This document shows, in pieces, positions 7,667 to 15,735 of a stretch of DNA of 64,000 bases. The stretch comes from an uncultured Oscillospiraceae bacterium. GTDB lineage: Bacteria; Bacillota; Clostridia; Oscillospirales; Oscillospiraceae. The position numbers and the translations under genes were made by a program. Position 1 is the stretch's first letter; every line of letters starts with the position of its first letter. The stretch is from positions 1 to 64,000 of the forward strand of contig CAKTPP010000009.1 in NCBI GenBank assembly GCA_934591895.1, in the 5' to 3' direction. Under the pieces are notes generated by a model. The model had not been told where the DNA came from. It made no database searches and worked only from the letters and a program-made list of their open reading frames with translations.

Positions 7667-9814
7667 TTACAGCGCGCGGTACTGCTTGAGGATGGTCACG
7701 ACCTCCGCGCGCGTGGCGTTGCCCTGCGGATTCAGGCAGAGCTTGCCGTCGACCGGGGTGCCGCTGATGAGCTTTTGCGCGACGGCCCACTTCATGTCGC
7801 TTACCGCCCAGTCGGACACGCGCGCGCTGTCGGCAAAGCCGGTCAGCTCGGCGGAGGCCTCCGCCTTGTCGGGCGCGGTCTTTTCGATGTGGCGTCTGAG
7901 AATGGTCACGATCTGCTCACGCGTGATGTTCTGCATCGGGCCGAACGTCGTCTTGCTCGTGCCGGAGACGATGTTGTTCTGGTATGCCCAGAGGACTGCG
8001 TTATAGTACCACGTGCCCTCCGCAACGTCCGTGAACGGCATCTCGCCGCTCACGCTCGGCTTGCCGGCCAGACTGTGCAGCACGACCACGAGCATGGCGC
8101 GCGTCATGGGATCGTTGGAGCCGAACTCCGTCTCCGATACGCCGACCATGAGCTTATCCCGGGCGGCTTCGAGCGCCGCGTCAAAATACCACGCGCCGGC
8201 CTTCACATCCGTGAACGGGGATTTGGGCAGGCTGCTCAGATCGAGCGGGAACTCGACCGTGAGCGACACGGCGCTGCTGCCGGTGGCGTAGGTGTAGCTG
8301 GGGGTCTCGACGGGGGCGCTGTAGCGCGCGATGCCGGTCTCTTTGTCGTAAGCGGCGCCCTTGACCCCGGTGATGCTGCCGATGTTGTCCTTGCCGACGA
8401 TCTGGCTGAGGTCGAACTGACCCACGCCGTTTTTCGTGCCGGTGAGCGCGTAGCTGCCGGTCAGCTTCTGCACGTGACCGGTGTCGGTCTCGGCGTCCTT
8501 GATGGGCAGGCCGGTCAGGTCGAGCGTGGCGAGCCGGTTGCCGCCGCAGTAGATCTCGCTCAGGAGCTTGTTTTTCGACACGTCGAGCGCGGTGAGCTCG
8601 TTGTTTTCGCAGTTGAGCGCCACGAGCTGCGTGAAGTGCTCAATGCCGGTCAGGTCGGCGATGCCGCAGCCGCTACAGTTGAGCTCCGACACGCGGCGCG
8701 TTTCGAGCGTCGAGAGCAGGCTGTCGCCGTTGCCGTCAACGGTCTCGGCGAGCAGGGCGCGGAAGGCCGCGTCGGGGAAGGCCTTTTCATCGAGCGTGAC
8801 GCCGCGCGTCAGACCCTGCATCTCGAAGTACACGGTCATGGCGGGCAGACCCTTGCGCCCGGTGTCGTAGTTGTAGGTGAAATAGTCCGGCGTTTTGGCA
8901 AACTCCGCCTCGCCGGTCTGCTTGTCGTAGTTGGCGTCGAGCACGCGTGCGATGCTGCCGAGATTGTCCTTGCCGACGATGGTGTCAAAGTACACGGTGC
9001 ACTTGTCACCGTCCGTGACCGCGCCGGTCTGCTCCGGCAGATACTGCGGGCTGAGGATCGGGTTTTCGGCCTTGCCGTCGCCCTGCGCGGTGGCGTTGAG
9101 CGCGGTGCAGCCCGAGAGGTCGAGCGCGGCGAGCGCATTGTCGCTGCAGTCGAGCGACTCGAGCGCGGTGCAGCCCGTGAGGGTCAGCGCCGACAGATCG
9201 TTGAAGCTGCACGTGAGCACCTTGAGCGTCTTGTGCCCGCTCAGGTCGAGCGCCGTCAGACGGTTGGCGCTGCACTCGAGCGTGGTCAGCTCGCCGGCGT
9301 CGGCCACGTCGAGCGCCGTGAGCGCATTGTACGAGCAGGCGACCGAGCGCAGCGCGCTGCAGCCCGTCAGATCGAGCGCCGTGAGCGCGCAGCTCGAGGC
9401 GTCGAGCGATTCGAGCGCCGTGCAGCCGGAGAGCTTCAGGCTCTGCAGCTTGCCGCAGCCGGACACGTCAAGCTTTTCGAGTCTGGTCATGCCGCTCAGG
9501 TCGAGCGCCGTGATCTGGTTGCCGCACGCGAGCAGCTCGCGCAGGTTCGTGAATTGCTCGATGCCGGTCAGGTCGGCGATCTTTGTGATCTTTGTTTCCA
9601 GCAGATCGATGCACTGCACGGCCTCGCACTCGGCTGCCGAGAGCTTGCCGTCGCCATTCGTGTCGCAGTGCGCGGCCACATATTCGCGCAGCATCGGATC
9701 GGGAAAATGCGCGGCGTCGAGCAGGATCTCGCCCGCGGCCATCGCCGGCACGCCCAGCGCCAGCAGCATCATGACCGCCAGCAGCAGACACAGCGTTTTC
9801 TTGAGATGTTTCAT
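7667..9814 (-). CDS. Secreted leucine-rich-repeat surface protein with three S-layer homology domains
   Basis: A 715-residue protein with a clear signal peptide (KKTLCLLLAVMMLLALGVPAMA). Just after it is a short EF-hand/dockerin-like motif (DTNGDGKLSAAE), and a similar DGNGDSLLS motif occurs later. Two blocks of short leucine-rich repeats (LTALDLSGCTALESLD type) are each followed by a repeated 'GKDNIGSI..V....YDKETG.A' segment. The C terminus has three SLH domains (FTDVKAGAWYFDAALEAAR, FTDVAEGTWYYNAVLWAYQ and a third ending at the stop), which in this phylum bind pyruvylated secondary cell-wall polymer. It is therefore a wall-attached adhesin- or scaffold-like protein. The ligand is unknown. 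A good promoter lies at 9866-9894. Confidence 0.88.
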   Translation of the reverse strand: MKHLKKTLCLLLAVMMLLALGVPAMAAGEILLDAAHFPDPMLREYVAAHCDTNGDGKLSAAECEAVQCIDLLETKITKIADLTGIEQFTNLRELLACGNQITALDLSGMTRLEKLDVSGCGKLQSLKLSGCTALESLDASSCALTALDLTGCSALRSVACSYNALTALDVADAGELTTLECSANRLTALDLSGHKTLKVLTCSFNDLSALTLTGCTALESLDCSDNALAALDLSGCTALNATAQGDGKAENPILSPQYLPEQTGAVTDGDKCTVYFDTIVGKDNLGSIARVLDANYDKQTGEAEFAKTPDYFTYNYDTGRKGLPAMTVYFEMQGLTRGVTLDEKAFPDAAFRALLAETVDGNGDSLLSTLETRRVSELNCSGCGIADLTGIEHFTQLVALNCENNELTALDVSKNKLLSEIYCGGNRLATLDLTGLPIKDAETDTGHVQKLTGSYALTGTKNGVGQFDLSQIVGKDNIGSITGVKGAAYDKETGIARYSAPVETPSYTYATGSSAVSLTVEFPLDLSSLPKSPFTDVKAGAWYFDAALEAARDKLMVGVSETEFGSNDPMTRAMLVVVLHSLAGKPSVSGEMPFTDVAEGTWYYNAVLWAYQNNIVSGTSKTTFGPMQNITREQIVTILRRHIEKTAPDKAEASAELTGFADSARVSDWAVSDMKWAVAQKLISGTPVDGKLCLNPQGNATRAEVVTILKQYRAL

Positions 9815-9865
9815 CGCAGTTCCTCCTGTAAAAGATTCCAGAACGTGGGACTTGTGAATGCTTCT

Positions 9866-9894
9866 ATTGTAGCAGGTCTTGCGCCGCGGGTCAA
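9866..9894 (-). promoter_or_regulatory. Promoter of the LRR/SLH gene
   Basis: On the minus strand TTGACC (9889-9894), a 17-base spacer and TACAAT (9866-9871). It overlaps the 3' end of the upstream permease gene by a few bases. Confidence 0.75.
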
Positions 9895-10955
9895 TCTCCG
9901 GCTGCGGTGCGGCGCGCGTGTATGGCGTGCTCGGCCACGAGCAGCATGGCGGCTATGCCGAGGTAGCCGTAGATCGGATAGACGACGCCGATCAGATCGC
10001 CGAAGCCGAACAGACTTCCGGCGAAGGCGGCAGCCGTGAGCACGAGCAGCACGGGCGTGCGGTGCGCCGACAGCCACATGGATTTCTGCCCGGCGTAGGT
10101 CAGCACGGCCACGAGCGAGGAGACGCTCGTGCCGAACATACCGAAAAACAGCAGCACGGCGTACACGACGCCTGCCGCACCGAGCCGGTACGCGAGATCG
10201 AGCATGGGCAGGGGCGCCGCGATGCTCTCCGGACTCGTCGCCAGCGCGCACAGCACGCCGAGCGCGACCGCGAGCAGCAGCACGCAGCCGAGCAGCGTGC
10301 CCCAGCCGGCGGTGCTGCGTTTTTTCAGATGCTGCGTCATCGGGGCGAGGATGCCCACGGTGGCGAAGAAGTTGTAGGCGGCGTAGTTCACGGCGCTCGT
10401 GACCCAGCTGCCGAGCATGGGGTTTGTGTTTCCGCCGGCAAAGGCTGCGGCGGCAAGCCCGGTGCGGTGCAGCCGGATGCCCGCGATGACGAGCGCGGCC
10501 ACGATCATGCACGGCACGGCGACGGTGAACACCGTCACCATGCCGCCGACGCCGAAATACGCCGCTGCGGCGATGAGCACGCACGCGATCGCCGAGCCGA
10601 GCCATACCGGCAGGCCGAGCGTCTGGTTGCCGAGCGCGCCGATGCCGGCCGTCATGATGCACACGACGCCGAACAGCAGCGCCGCCGTCAGCACGCCGAC
10701 GAGCGTGCGCAGCCACGGAATGTCCGCGCGCACGATCAGCGCGTCCATCGCCTGAATGCCGGTGCGCGCGCTCAGCCGCAGCAGCACCACGCCCGTGCCG
10801 CCGAGCAGCGCGATCGCAAGCACGAGGCCCGGCAGGCCGTGCGCGCCGAACGCGCCGAAATATTGCCACAGCTCCTGCCCGGACACATAGCCCGCACCGA
10901 GAAAGCACCCGGCAAAGGTCAGCCCCAGCCGCAGCGCACCGATCTTTCGCTGCAT
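9891..10955 (-). CDS. YkvI-family membrane transporter
   Basis: A 354-residue, highly hydrophobic protein with about ten predicted membrane helices. The opening GLTFAGCFLGAGYVSGQELW matches the start of YkvI-type permeases, a family with the LeuT/APC fold whose first helix is broken by a Gly-rich segment. Substrates of the family are not well established, so no specific solute is claimed. The start at 10955 follows GGGAGG. It is transcribed from its own promoter at 10999-11027, divergent from the nucleotidyltransferase gene. Confidence 0.75.
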   Translation of the reverse strand: MQRKIGALRLGLTFAGCFLGAGYVSGQELWQYFGAFGAHGLPGLVLAIALLGGTGVVLLRLSARTGIQAMDALIVRADIPWLRTLVGVLTAALLFGVVCIMTAGIGALGNQTLGLPVWLGSAIACVLIAAAAYFGVGGMVTVFTVAVPCMIVAALVIAGIRLHRTGLAAAAFAGGNTNPMLGSWVTSAVNYAAYNFFATVGILAPMTQHLKKRSTAGWGTLLGCVLLLAVALGVLCALATSPESIAAPLPMLDLAYRLGAAGVVYAVLLFFGMFGTSVSSLVAVLTYAGQKSMWLSAHRTPVLLVLTAAAFAGSLFGFGDLIGVVYPIYGYLGIAAMLLVAEHAIHARRTAAGD

Positions 10956-10998
10956 ACCGCATTCCTCCCGTCAACAGCCGCCAAGATAGATGACACAG

Positions 10999-11027
10999 AG
11001 TATAGCATATTTTGCGCGCGGTTCCAA
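10999..11027 (-). promoter_or_regulatory. Promoter of the YkvI-type gene
   Basis: On the minus strand TTGGAA (11022-11027), 17 bases, TATACT (10999-11004). Confidence 0.7.
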
Positions 11028-11044
11028 GATGCGGCGGCATGAAA

Positions 11045-11073
11045 TTGACAAATTTCCGCCCGCGGCCTATAAT
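11045..11073 (+). promoter_or_regulatory. Consensus promoter of the nucleotidyltransferase gene
   Basis: TTGACA (11045-11050), 17 bases, TATAAT (11068-11073). This perfect consensus predicts strong constitutive expression. Confidence 0.9.
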
Positions 11074-11109
11074 GGCTCAGACCCTTTGAGATATGGAGGA
11101 ACGAGGATC

Positions 11110-12015
11110 ATGAATCAACCCTGTCTGGTCATCATGGCCGCCGGCATGGGCAGCCGCTTCGGAGGCCCGAAGCAGACGACACCCGTGGATGAATACGGCC
11201 ATTTTCTGCTGCACTATTCGCTCTTTGACGCTTACCGCGCGGGCTTCCGCAAGGTCGTGTTCGTCGTCAAGGAGGAGACTGCCGGAGAGTTTCGCGAGAG
11301 CGTCGGTCCGGCCGTGGCCGCGGCGTTCGACGTGCGCTACGCCTATCAGAAGCTCGACGCCCTGCCGGAGGGCTACGCCGTGCCGGACGGCCGCACGAAG
11401 CCGTGGGGCACCGCCCACGCCGTGCTGTGCGCCGCGCCCGAGATCGACGGGCCGTTCGCCGTCATCAATTCCGACGACTATTACGGCATCGAGGCCTACC
11501 GCCTGCTGTATGATTTTCTGGCCGTGCCGCGCCCCGAGCGGTCGTATGCCATGGTCGGCTTCCGCCTGCGCAACACCGTCACGGCCAACGGCAGCGTGGC
11601 GCGCGGCGTCTGCACGGAGCGTGACGGTAAGCTTGAGAGCATCACGGAGCGCACGCACATCGAGCAGCGCGGTGCGGATGCTGCCTATACCGAGGACGGC
11701 GAGCACTTCATCGACCTGCCGGGCGATACGACGGTGTCGATGAATTTCTGGGGCTTCTCGCCGCTGTACCTGCGCGAGCTTGCGCAGCGCTTCCCGGCGT
11801 TTCTGGATGAGAACCTGCCGCGCAACCCGCTCAAGTGCGAGTATTTCGTGCCGTCGATCGTGGACGCGCAGCTGCACGCCGGCACGGCGGATGTGACCAT
11901 GCTGCACACGGATGACGCGTGGCACGGCGTGACGTATCATGACGACCTGCCGGACGTGGTCGCGGCACTGCGCGCACTGCGCGATGCGGGCAAGTATCCG
12001 GACAACATCTGGTGA
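11110..12015 (+). CDS. NTP_transferase-family sugar-phosphate nucleotidyltransferase
   Basis: A 301-residue protein with the nucleotide-binding signature LVIMAAGMGSRFGGPKQ (G-x-G-(T/S)-R-x-x-x...K), typical of enzymes that make NDP-sugars from NTP and sugar 1-phosphate. A second motif, FAVINSDDYYG, matches the metal-binding aspartate region, and KPWGTAHAVL resembles the 'GTA.A' base-recognition motif. It is shorter than GalU and lacks an extra acyltransferase domain. Clostridial homologues sit near cell-envelope sugar genes, but no such genes flank it here, so its sugar is unknown. ATG 11110 has GGAGGA 8 bases upstream. A consensus promoter precedes it, and copy B of the structured repeat follows directly. 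Confidence 0.85.
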   Translation: MNQPCLVIMAAGMGSRFGGPKQTTPVDEYGHFLLHYSLFDAYRAGFRKVVFVVKEETAGEFRESVGPAVAAAFDVRYAYQKLDALPEGYAVPDGRTKPWGTAHAVLCAAPEIDGPFAVINSDDYYGIEAYRLLYDFLAVPRPERSYAMVGFRLRNTVTANGSVARGVCTERDGKLESITERTHIEQRGADAAYTEDGEHFIDLPGDTTVSMNFWGFSPLYLRELAQRFPAFLDENLPRNPLKCEYFVPSIVDAQLHAGTADVTMLHTDDAWHGVTYHDDLPDVVAALRALRDAGKYPDNIW

Positions 12016-12024
12016 ACCGCAATA

Positions 12025-12283
12025 TGCGCCTGCGGGGGTTTCCCGCAGGCGCTTTGCCTTTCAAAAAAGGATTACTTTTTTGAAAAGAGGTTTGCGGCCT
12101 GACTGCAGCGCGCACGATGTCCGCCGGAGACGAACAGCGCGCATGTTTGCAGGCCGAGCGGTATTTTCTCCGCCGCACATGTCGCCGGAGAAAATGATTC
12201 CACTTTCTTTCGCCGCGCCATTGGCGAAAGGCTACGAGGTTTTGTGAACTGTTGCGCCTGTGGGGCTTTTCCGCAGGCACTTT
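12025..12283 (+). repeat. Terminator-flanked structured repeat, copy B
   Basis: Directly after the nucleotidyltransferase gene, a terminator hairpin at 12025-12055 is repeated at 12253-12283 (offset 228; about 27 of 31 bases identical). The second copy is followed by a T7 run; the first has only TTT then G. Between them are the same modules as copy A in gene-sense order: TCAAAAAAG..CTTTTTTGA (12061-12083); the arm TTTGCGGCCTGACTGCAG with its partner TTTGCAGGCCG; the 33-base hairpin (12163-12195) with loop CCGCACATGTCGC; then TTTCGCC..GGCGAAA and GCTACGAGG. Confidence 0.85.
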
Positions 12284-12326
12284 TTTTGGTATACTGGTTT
12301 TATCATTGCAAATTCATGAGGTGCTT

Positions 12327-14888
12327 ATGAAGCAACTGGTTTTGGGGATCCTGGCGCACGTGGACGCCGGGAAGACGACGCTGTCCGAGGCGCTGCTCTA
12401 CCGCACGGGCGCGATCCGCGGCCTCGGCCGCGTCGACCATAAAAACGCGCACATGGACACGCACGCGCTCGAGCGTGCGCGCGGCATCACGATCTTTTCG
12501 CGGCAGGCGCGCATGACGCTCGGCGACGTGCACGTCACGCTGCTCGACACGCCGGGGCACGTGGATTTTTCCGCCGAGATGGAACGCACGCTGCAGGTGC
12601 TCGACTATGCCGTGCTTGTCATCAGCGGAACGGACGGCGTGCAGGCGCACACGCAGACGCTCTGGCAGCTGCTGCGGCGCTACCGCGTGCCTGTGTTCGT
12701 GTTCGTGACGAAGATGGATCTGCCGGGTGCCGGCCGCGCGGCGCTCATGGACGACCTGCGCGCGCACCTGAGCGGCGCGTGCGTGGATTTTACGGACCCC
12801 GACCCGGAGCAGATCGCCCTGTGCGATGAAGCGGCGCTCGAGCAGTATCTCGACACCGGCGCGCTGCCGGATGCGGCGGTGCGTGCGCTTATCCGCGGGC
12901 GGAAGCTCGTCCCGTGCCTGTTCGGCTCGGGGTTGAAGCTCACGGGCGTGGACGCGCTGCTCGCGGCGCTCACGCGCTACGCGGTGCCGCCGGACTACCC
13001 GGCGGAATTCGGCGCGCGGGTCTATAAGATTATGCGTGACGCGCAGGGCAATCGCCTCACGTGCCTGAAGGTCACGGGCGGGGAGCTGCGCGTGCGCACC
13101 CCGCTGACGTATCTTCCGCGCGGGGCGGACACGCCCGTGCAGGAGAAGGTGAATGCCATCCGGCTCTACTCGGGAGAAAAATTTGAGACGGCGGAGACCG
13201 TCCCCGCGGGCGGCGTGTGCGCCGTGCAGGGACTCACGCAGACGTATCCGGGGCAGGGGCTCGGCAGCGCGGCCGCGTCCATGCCGCCGTCGCTCGAGCC
13301 GGTGCTGACCTACCGCATCGATCTGCCGCCGGATGTGGACGCGCGCGCGTTTTTGCCGCGCCTGCGCGAGCTTGAGGAGGAGGATCCGCAGCTGCACATC
13401 GTCTGGGACGAGGCGCTGCGCGAGATCCATGTCCAGCTCATGGGTACGGTGCAGATCGAGGTGCTCAAAAGCCTCATCCGCGAGCGGTTCGACGTGGATG
13501 TGCAGGTCGATTCCGGCCGCATCCTGTATCAGGAGACGATCGCGGCGCCGGTCGAGGGCGTGGGGCATTTCGAGCCGCTGCGCCACTATGCCGAGGTGCA
13601 CCTGCTGCTCGAGCCTGCCGAGCGCGGCACGGGGCTGACGTTTGACACCTCCTGCAGCGAGGACGTGCTCGACCGCAACTGGCAGCGCCTGATCCTCACG
13701 CATCTGGCCGAAAAGTGCCACCGCGGCGTGCTCACCGGCGCGCCGCTGACGGATGTGAAGATCACGCTGCTCGCCGGGCGCGCGCACGTCAAGCACACCG
13801 AGGGCGGCGATTTCCGGCAGGCGACGTGGCGCGCCGTGCGGCAGGGGCTCATGCAGGCCGAGAGCGTTCTGCTCGAGCCGTACTATGCCTTTCGCATCGA
13901 GGTGCCGGCCGGGCAGATCGGCCGCGCGATCAGCGATGTGCGCCTCATGTGCGGCACGTTTTCCTCGCCCGAGACGCACGGTGACATGGCCGTGCTCACA
14001 GGCCGCGCGCCGGTGAGCACGATGCGCGATTATCCCGCCGAGGTTGCGGCGTACACGCGCGGGCGCGGGCGCATCTCGTGCACCGTCGCGGGCTACGATA
14101 CCTGCCACAACGCGCAGGAGGTCATCGCGGAGAGCGGCTACGACCCCACGCGCGACACCGACAACACGCCCGACAGCGTCTTTTGCGCCCACGGCGCGGG
14201 CACGGTCATCCCGTGGGACCGCGTGCGCGATTACATGCACCTCGACACCGGCTTTGGCAGGGAGCGGCCCGCGCCCGAGGCTGCGCCGCGGATGTTCCGC
14301 CGCCGGTTCGACCTTGACGACCGCGAGCTCGAGCAGATCCTGCAGCGCGAGTTCGGTCCGATCCGCCGCGCGCAGTATGCAGCCCCCGTGCGCAACGCCG
14401 CGCCCGGCGCGGACGAGCCGGAGCGCGCGGAGCTGTTCCATCCCCGGCGCGAGCGCGTGATCGTCGACGGCTACAACGTCATCTTCGCGTGGGACGAGCT
14501 GCGCGCCCTTGCCGACAGCGGCCACATCGACGCGGCGCGCGAGCGGCTCATGGATGCGCTGAGCAACTACGCCGCCTTCACGCGCCGCGAGGTCGTGGTC
14601 GTGTTTGACGGCTACCGTGTCCCCGGCGGGCAGGGCGAGAAGTTCGACCGCAGCGGCCTGCATGTGGTCTTTACGCGGCAGGGCGAGACGGCGGACGCCT
14701 ATATGGAAAAGCTTGCCGACGAGATCGGAAAAAACGAATCCGTGCGCGTCGTCACGTCCGACGCGCTCATCCAGCTCACGGCGCTGCGCGCGGGCGTGCT
14801 GCGCATGAGCGCGCGCGAATTCCGGCAGGAGCTGGCGCAGGTGGCGCAGCAGCTTGAGGCCGCCATCCGCGACCTGAACGGGAGGTGA
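12327..14888 (+). CDS. TetM-like translational GTPase fused to a C-terminal NYN (Rae1/YacP-type) nuclease domain
   Basis: An 853-residue protein. Residues 1 to about 650 form an EF-G/TetM-type ribosomal GTPase: P-loop GILAHVDAGKTT (7-18), the switch region with RARGITI, G3 LLDTPGHVDF and G4 TKMD, then EF-G-like domains. After a linker, residues about 710-853 form a NYN domain (RERVIVDGYNVIF; VVVVFDGYRVPGG; VRVVTSDALIQL) like Bacillus YacP/Rae1, which cleaves mRNA in the ribosomal A site. The fusion suggests that the GTPase brings a nuclease to stalled or drug-blocked ribosomes. Tetracycline protection is possible from homology but not shown. ATG 12327 has GAGGTG upstream. The ylmH start follows 5 bases after the stop, so the two are coupled. 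The terminator copy at 12253-12283 sits in its leader. Confidence 0.85.
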   Translation: MKQLVLGILAHVDAGKTTLSEALLYRTGAIRGLGRVDHKNAHMDTHALERARGITIFSRQARMTLGDVHVTLLDTPGHVDFSAEMERTLQVLDYAVLVISGTDGVQAHTQTLWQLLRRYRVPVFVFVTKMDLPGAGRAALMDDLRAHLSGACVDFTDPDPEQIALCDEAALEQYLDTGALPDAAVRALIRGRKLVPCLFGSGLKLTGVDALLAALTRYAVPPDYPAEFGARVYKIMRDAQGNRLTCLKVTGGELRVRTPLTYLPRGADTPVQEKVNAIRLYSGEKFETAETVPAGGVCAVQGLTQTYPGQGLGSAAASMPPSLEPVLTYRIDLPPDVDARAFLPRLRELEEEDPQLHIVWDEALREIHVQLMGTVQIEVLKSLIRERFDVDVQVDSGRILYQETIAAPVEGVGHFEPLRHYAEVHLLLEPAERGTGLTFDTSCSEDVLDRNWQRLILTHLAEKCHRGVLTGAPLTDVKITLLAGRAHVKHTEGGDFRQATWRAVRQGLMQAESVLLEPYYAFRIEVPAGQIGRAISDVRLMCGTFSSPETHGDMAVLTGRAPVSTMRDYPAEVAAYTRGRGRISCTVAGYDTCHNAQEVIAESGYDPTRDTDNTPDSVFCAHGAGTVIPWDRVRDYMHLDTGFGRERPAPEAAPRMFRRRFDLDDRELEQILQREFGPIRRAQYAAPVRNAAPGADEPERAELFHPRRERVIVDGYNVIFAWDELRALADSGHIDAARERLMDALSNYAAFTRREVVVVFDGYRVPGGQGEKFDRSGLHVVFTRQGETADAYMEKLADEIGKNESVRVVTSDALIQLTALRAGVLRMSAREFRQELAQVAQQLEAAIRDLNGR

Positions 14889-14893
14889 GGGCA

Positions 14894-15634
14894 GTGGAGG
14901 AGGATCTTCTGCGGCGCGCAGCCGATCTGGCCGAGCGCTGTGAGCGCACGGCTTCGGTCACGTCCACGGCATTTCTGACGCCGGCGGAGCAGTATACGCT
15001 CACGAACTGGGCGCGTCACCGCGACTGCACGCTCGTGCTGCATGGCGGCGCGGAGGGGTGCGAGCGACGGGCAGCGTTTTTCCTGCCGTTTTACCTCACG
15101 CCCGAGGACTTTGATCCCGCGGAGCATCTGCGCGCGGTGCAGTTTTCGGCGCCCTTCGCCGCGCCCGGCCACAGGGACTACCTCGGCGCGATCCTCGGTC
15201 TCGGCATCCGGCGCGAGTGGGTCGGCGACATTCTCGTGCAGGCGCACGGCGCGTTCGTGTTCTGCCTGCCGAGCGTGGAGCCGGAGCTGTGCACGCTCGG
15301 GCAGGTCGGCCGCGCGGGCGTGAAGGCGGCGGCCGTGCCGCTGTCCGCCGTGCCCGTGCCGGAGCGCAGGGTGCGCCCCGTGACGTTCACGGTGCAGTCG
15401 GCGCGGCTGGACGCCGTCGTGAGCGGGATGTTTCACCTCTCGCGCACGAGCGCCGCGGCGCAGATCCGCGCGGGCGCGGTGCAGCTCAACTATGCCGAGT
15501 GCCTGCATCCGGATGCGCCGGTCGCCGCGGGCGACGTGCTGTCGCTGCGCGGCGCGGGCAAGGGCAGCGTCGCGGAGATCGGCGGGCAGTCGCGCAAGGG
15601 GCGGCAGTTCGTCACGGCGGAGCTCTGGCAATGA
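14894..15634 (+). CDS. ylmH: YlmH-family S4-domain RNA-binding protein
   Basis: A 246-residue protein. The N-terminal half matches YlmH (EQYTLTNWARHRDCTLVLHGG; HRDYLGAILGLGIRREWVGDI). The C-terminal S4 RNA-binding domain starts at about residue 170 (SARLDAVVSGMFHLSRTSAA, AGAVQLNY). YlmH binds the ribosome and has been linked to ribosome-associated quality control in Bacillus. GTG 14894 is chosen because GGAGG (14881-14885) lies 8 bases before it; the in-frame GTG 14885 overlaps that site. In most Firmicutes ylmH lies in the ylmDEFGH-divIVA cell-division cluster; here it is cotranscribed with the GTPase-nuclease fusion, which supports a shared role at the ribosome. Confidence 0.85.
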   Translation: MEEDLLRRAADLAERCERTASVTSTAFLTPAEQYTLTNWARHRDCTLVLHGGAEGCERRAAFFLPFYLTPEDFDPAEHLRAVQFSAPFAAPGHRDYLGAILGLGIRREWVGDILVQAHGAFVFCLPSVEPELCTLGQVGRAGVKAAAVPLSAVPVPERRVRPVTFTVQSARLDAVVSGMFHLSRTSAAAQIRAGAVQLNYAECLHPDAPVAAGDVLSLRGAGKGSVAEIGGQSRKGRQFVTAELWQ

Positions 15635-15646
15635 ACGCGCCAATGC

Positions 15647-15678
15647 AAAAAACGCCGCACCGGAATATCGGTGCGGCG
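15647..15678 (-). terminator. Second terminator for the minus-strand coiled-coil gene
   Basis: A 10-bp stem (15653-15662 / 15669-15678) with a GAATAT loop. On the minus strand a T6 run follows it. It backs up the bidirectional hairpin at 15686-15719. Confidence 0.75.
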
Positions 15679-15685
15679 CGACATC

Positions 15686-15719
15686 AAAAAAGCTCCGGAG
15701 TCTGACTCCGGAGCTTTTT
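15686..15719. terminator. Bidirectional terminator
   Basis: A 15-bp perfect stem (AAAAAGCTCCGGAGT / ACTCCGGAGCTTTTT) with loop CTG between two convergent genes. Confidence 0.92.
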
Positions 15720-15735
15720 GTGATATGCTTGTGGT

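Noticed and set aside
7526..10039. Very long plus-strand frame opposite the LRR/SLH gene
   Set aside because: It is a mirror frame produced by GC-rich third positions. It has no ribosome binding site and a low-complexity translation, while the minus-strand frame has a signal peptide, LRRs and SLH domains.
12303..14663. 786-codon minus-strand frame opposite the GTPase-nuclease gene
   Set aside because: An Arg/His/Ala-rich mirror translation with no motifs, overlapping a gene with textbook GTPase signatures.
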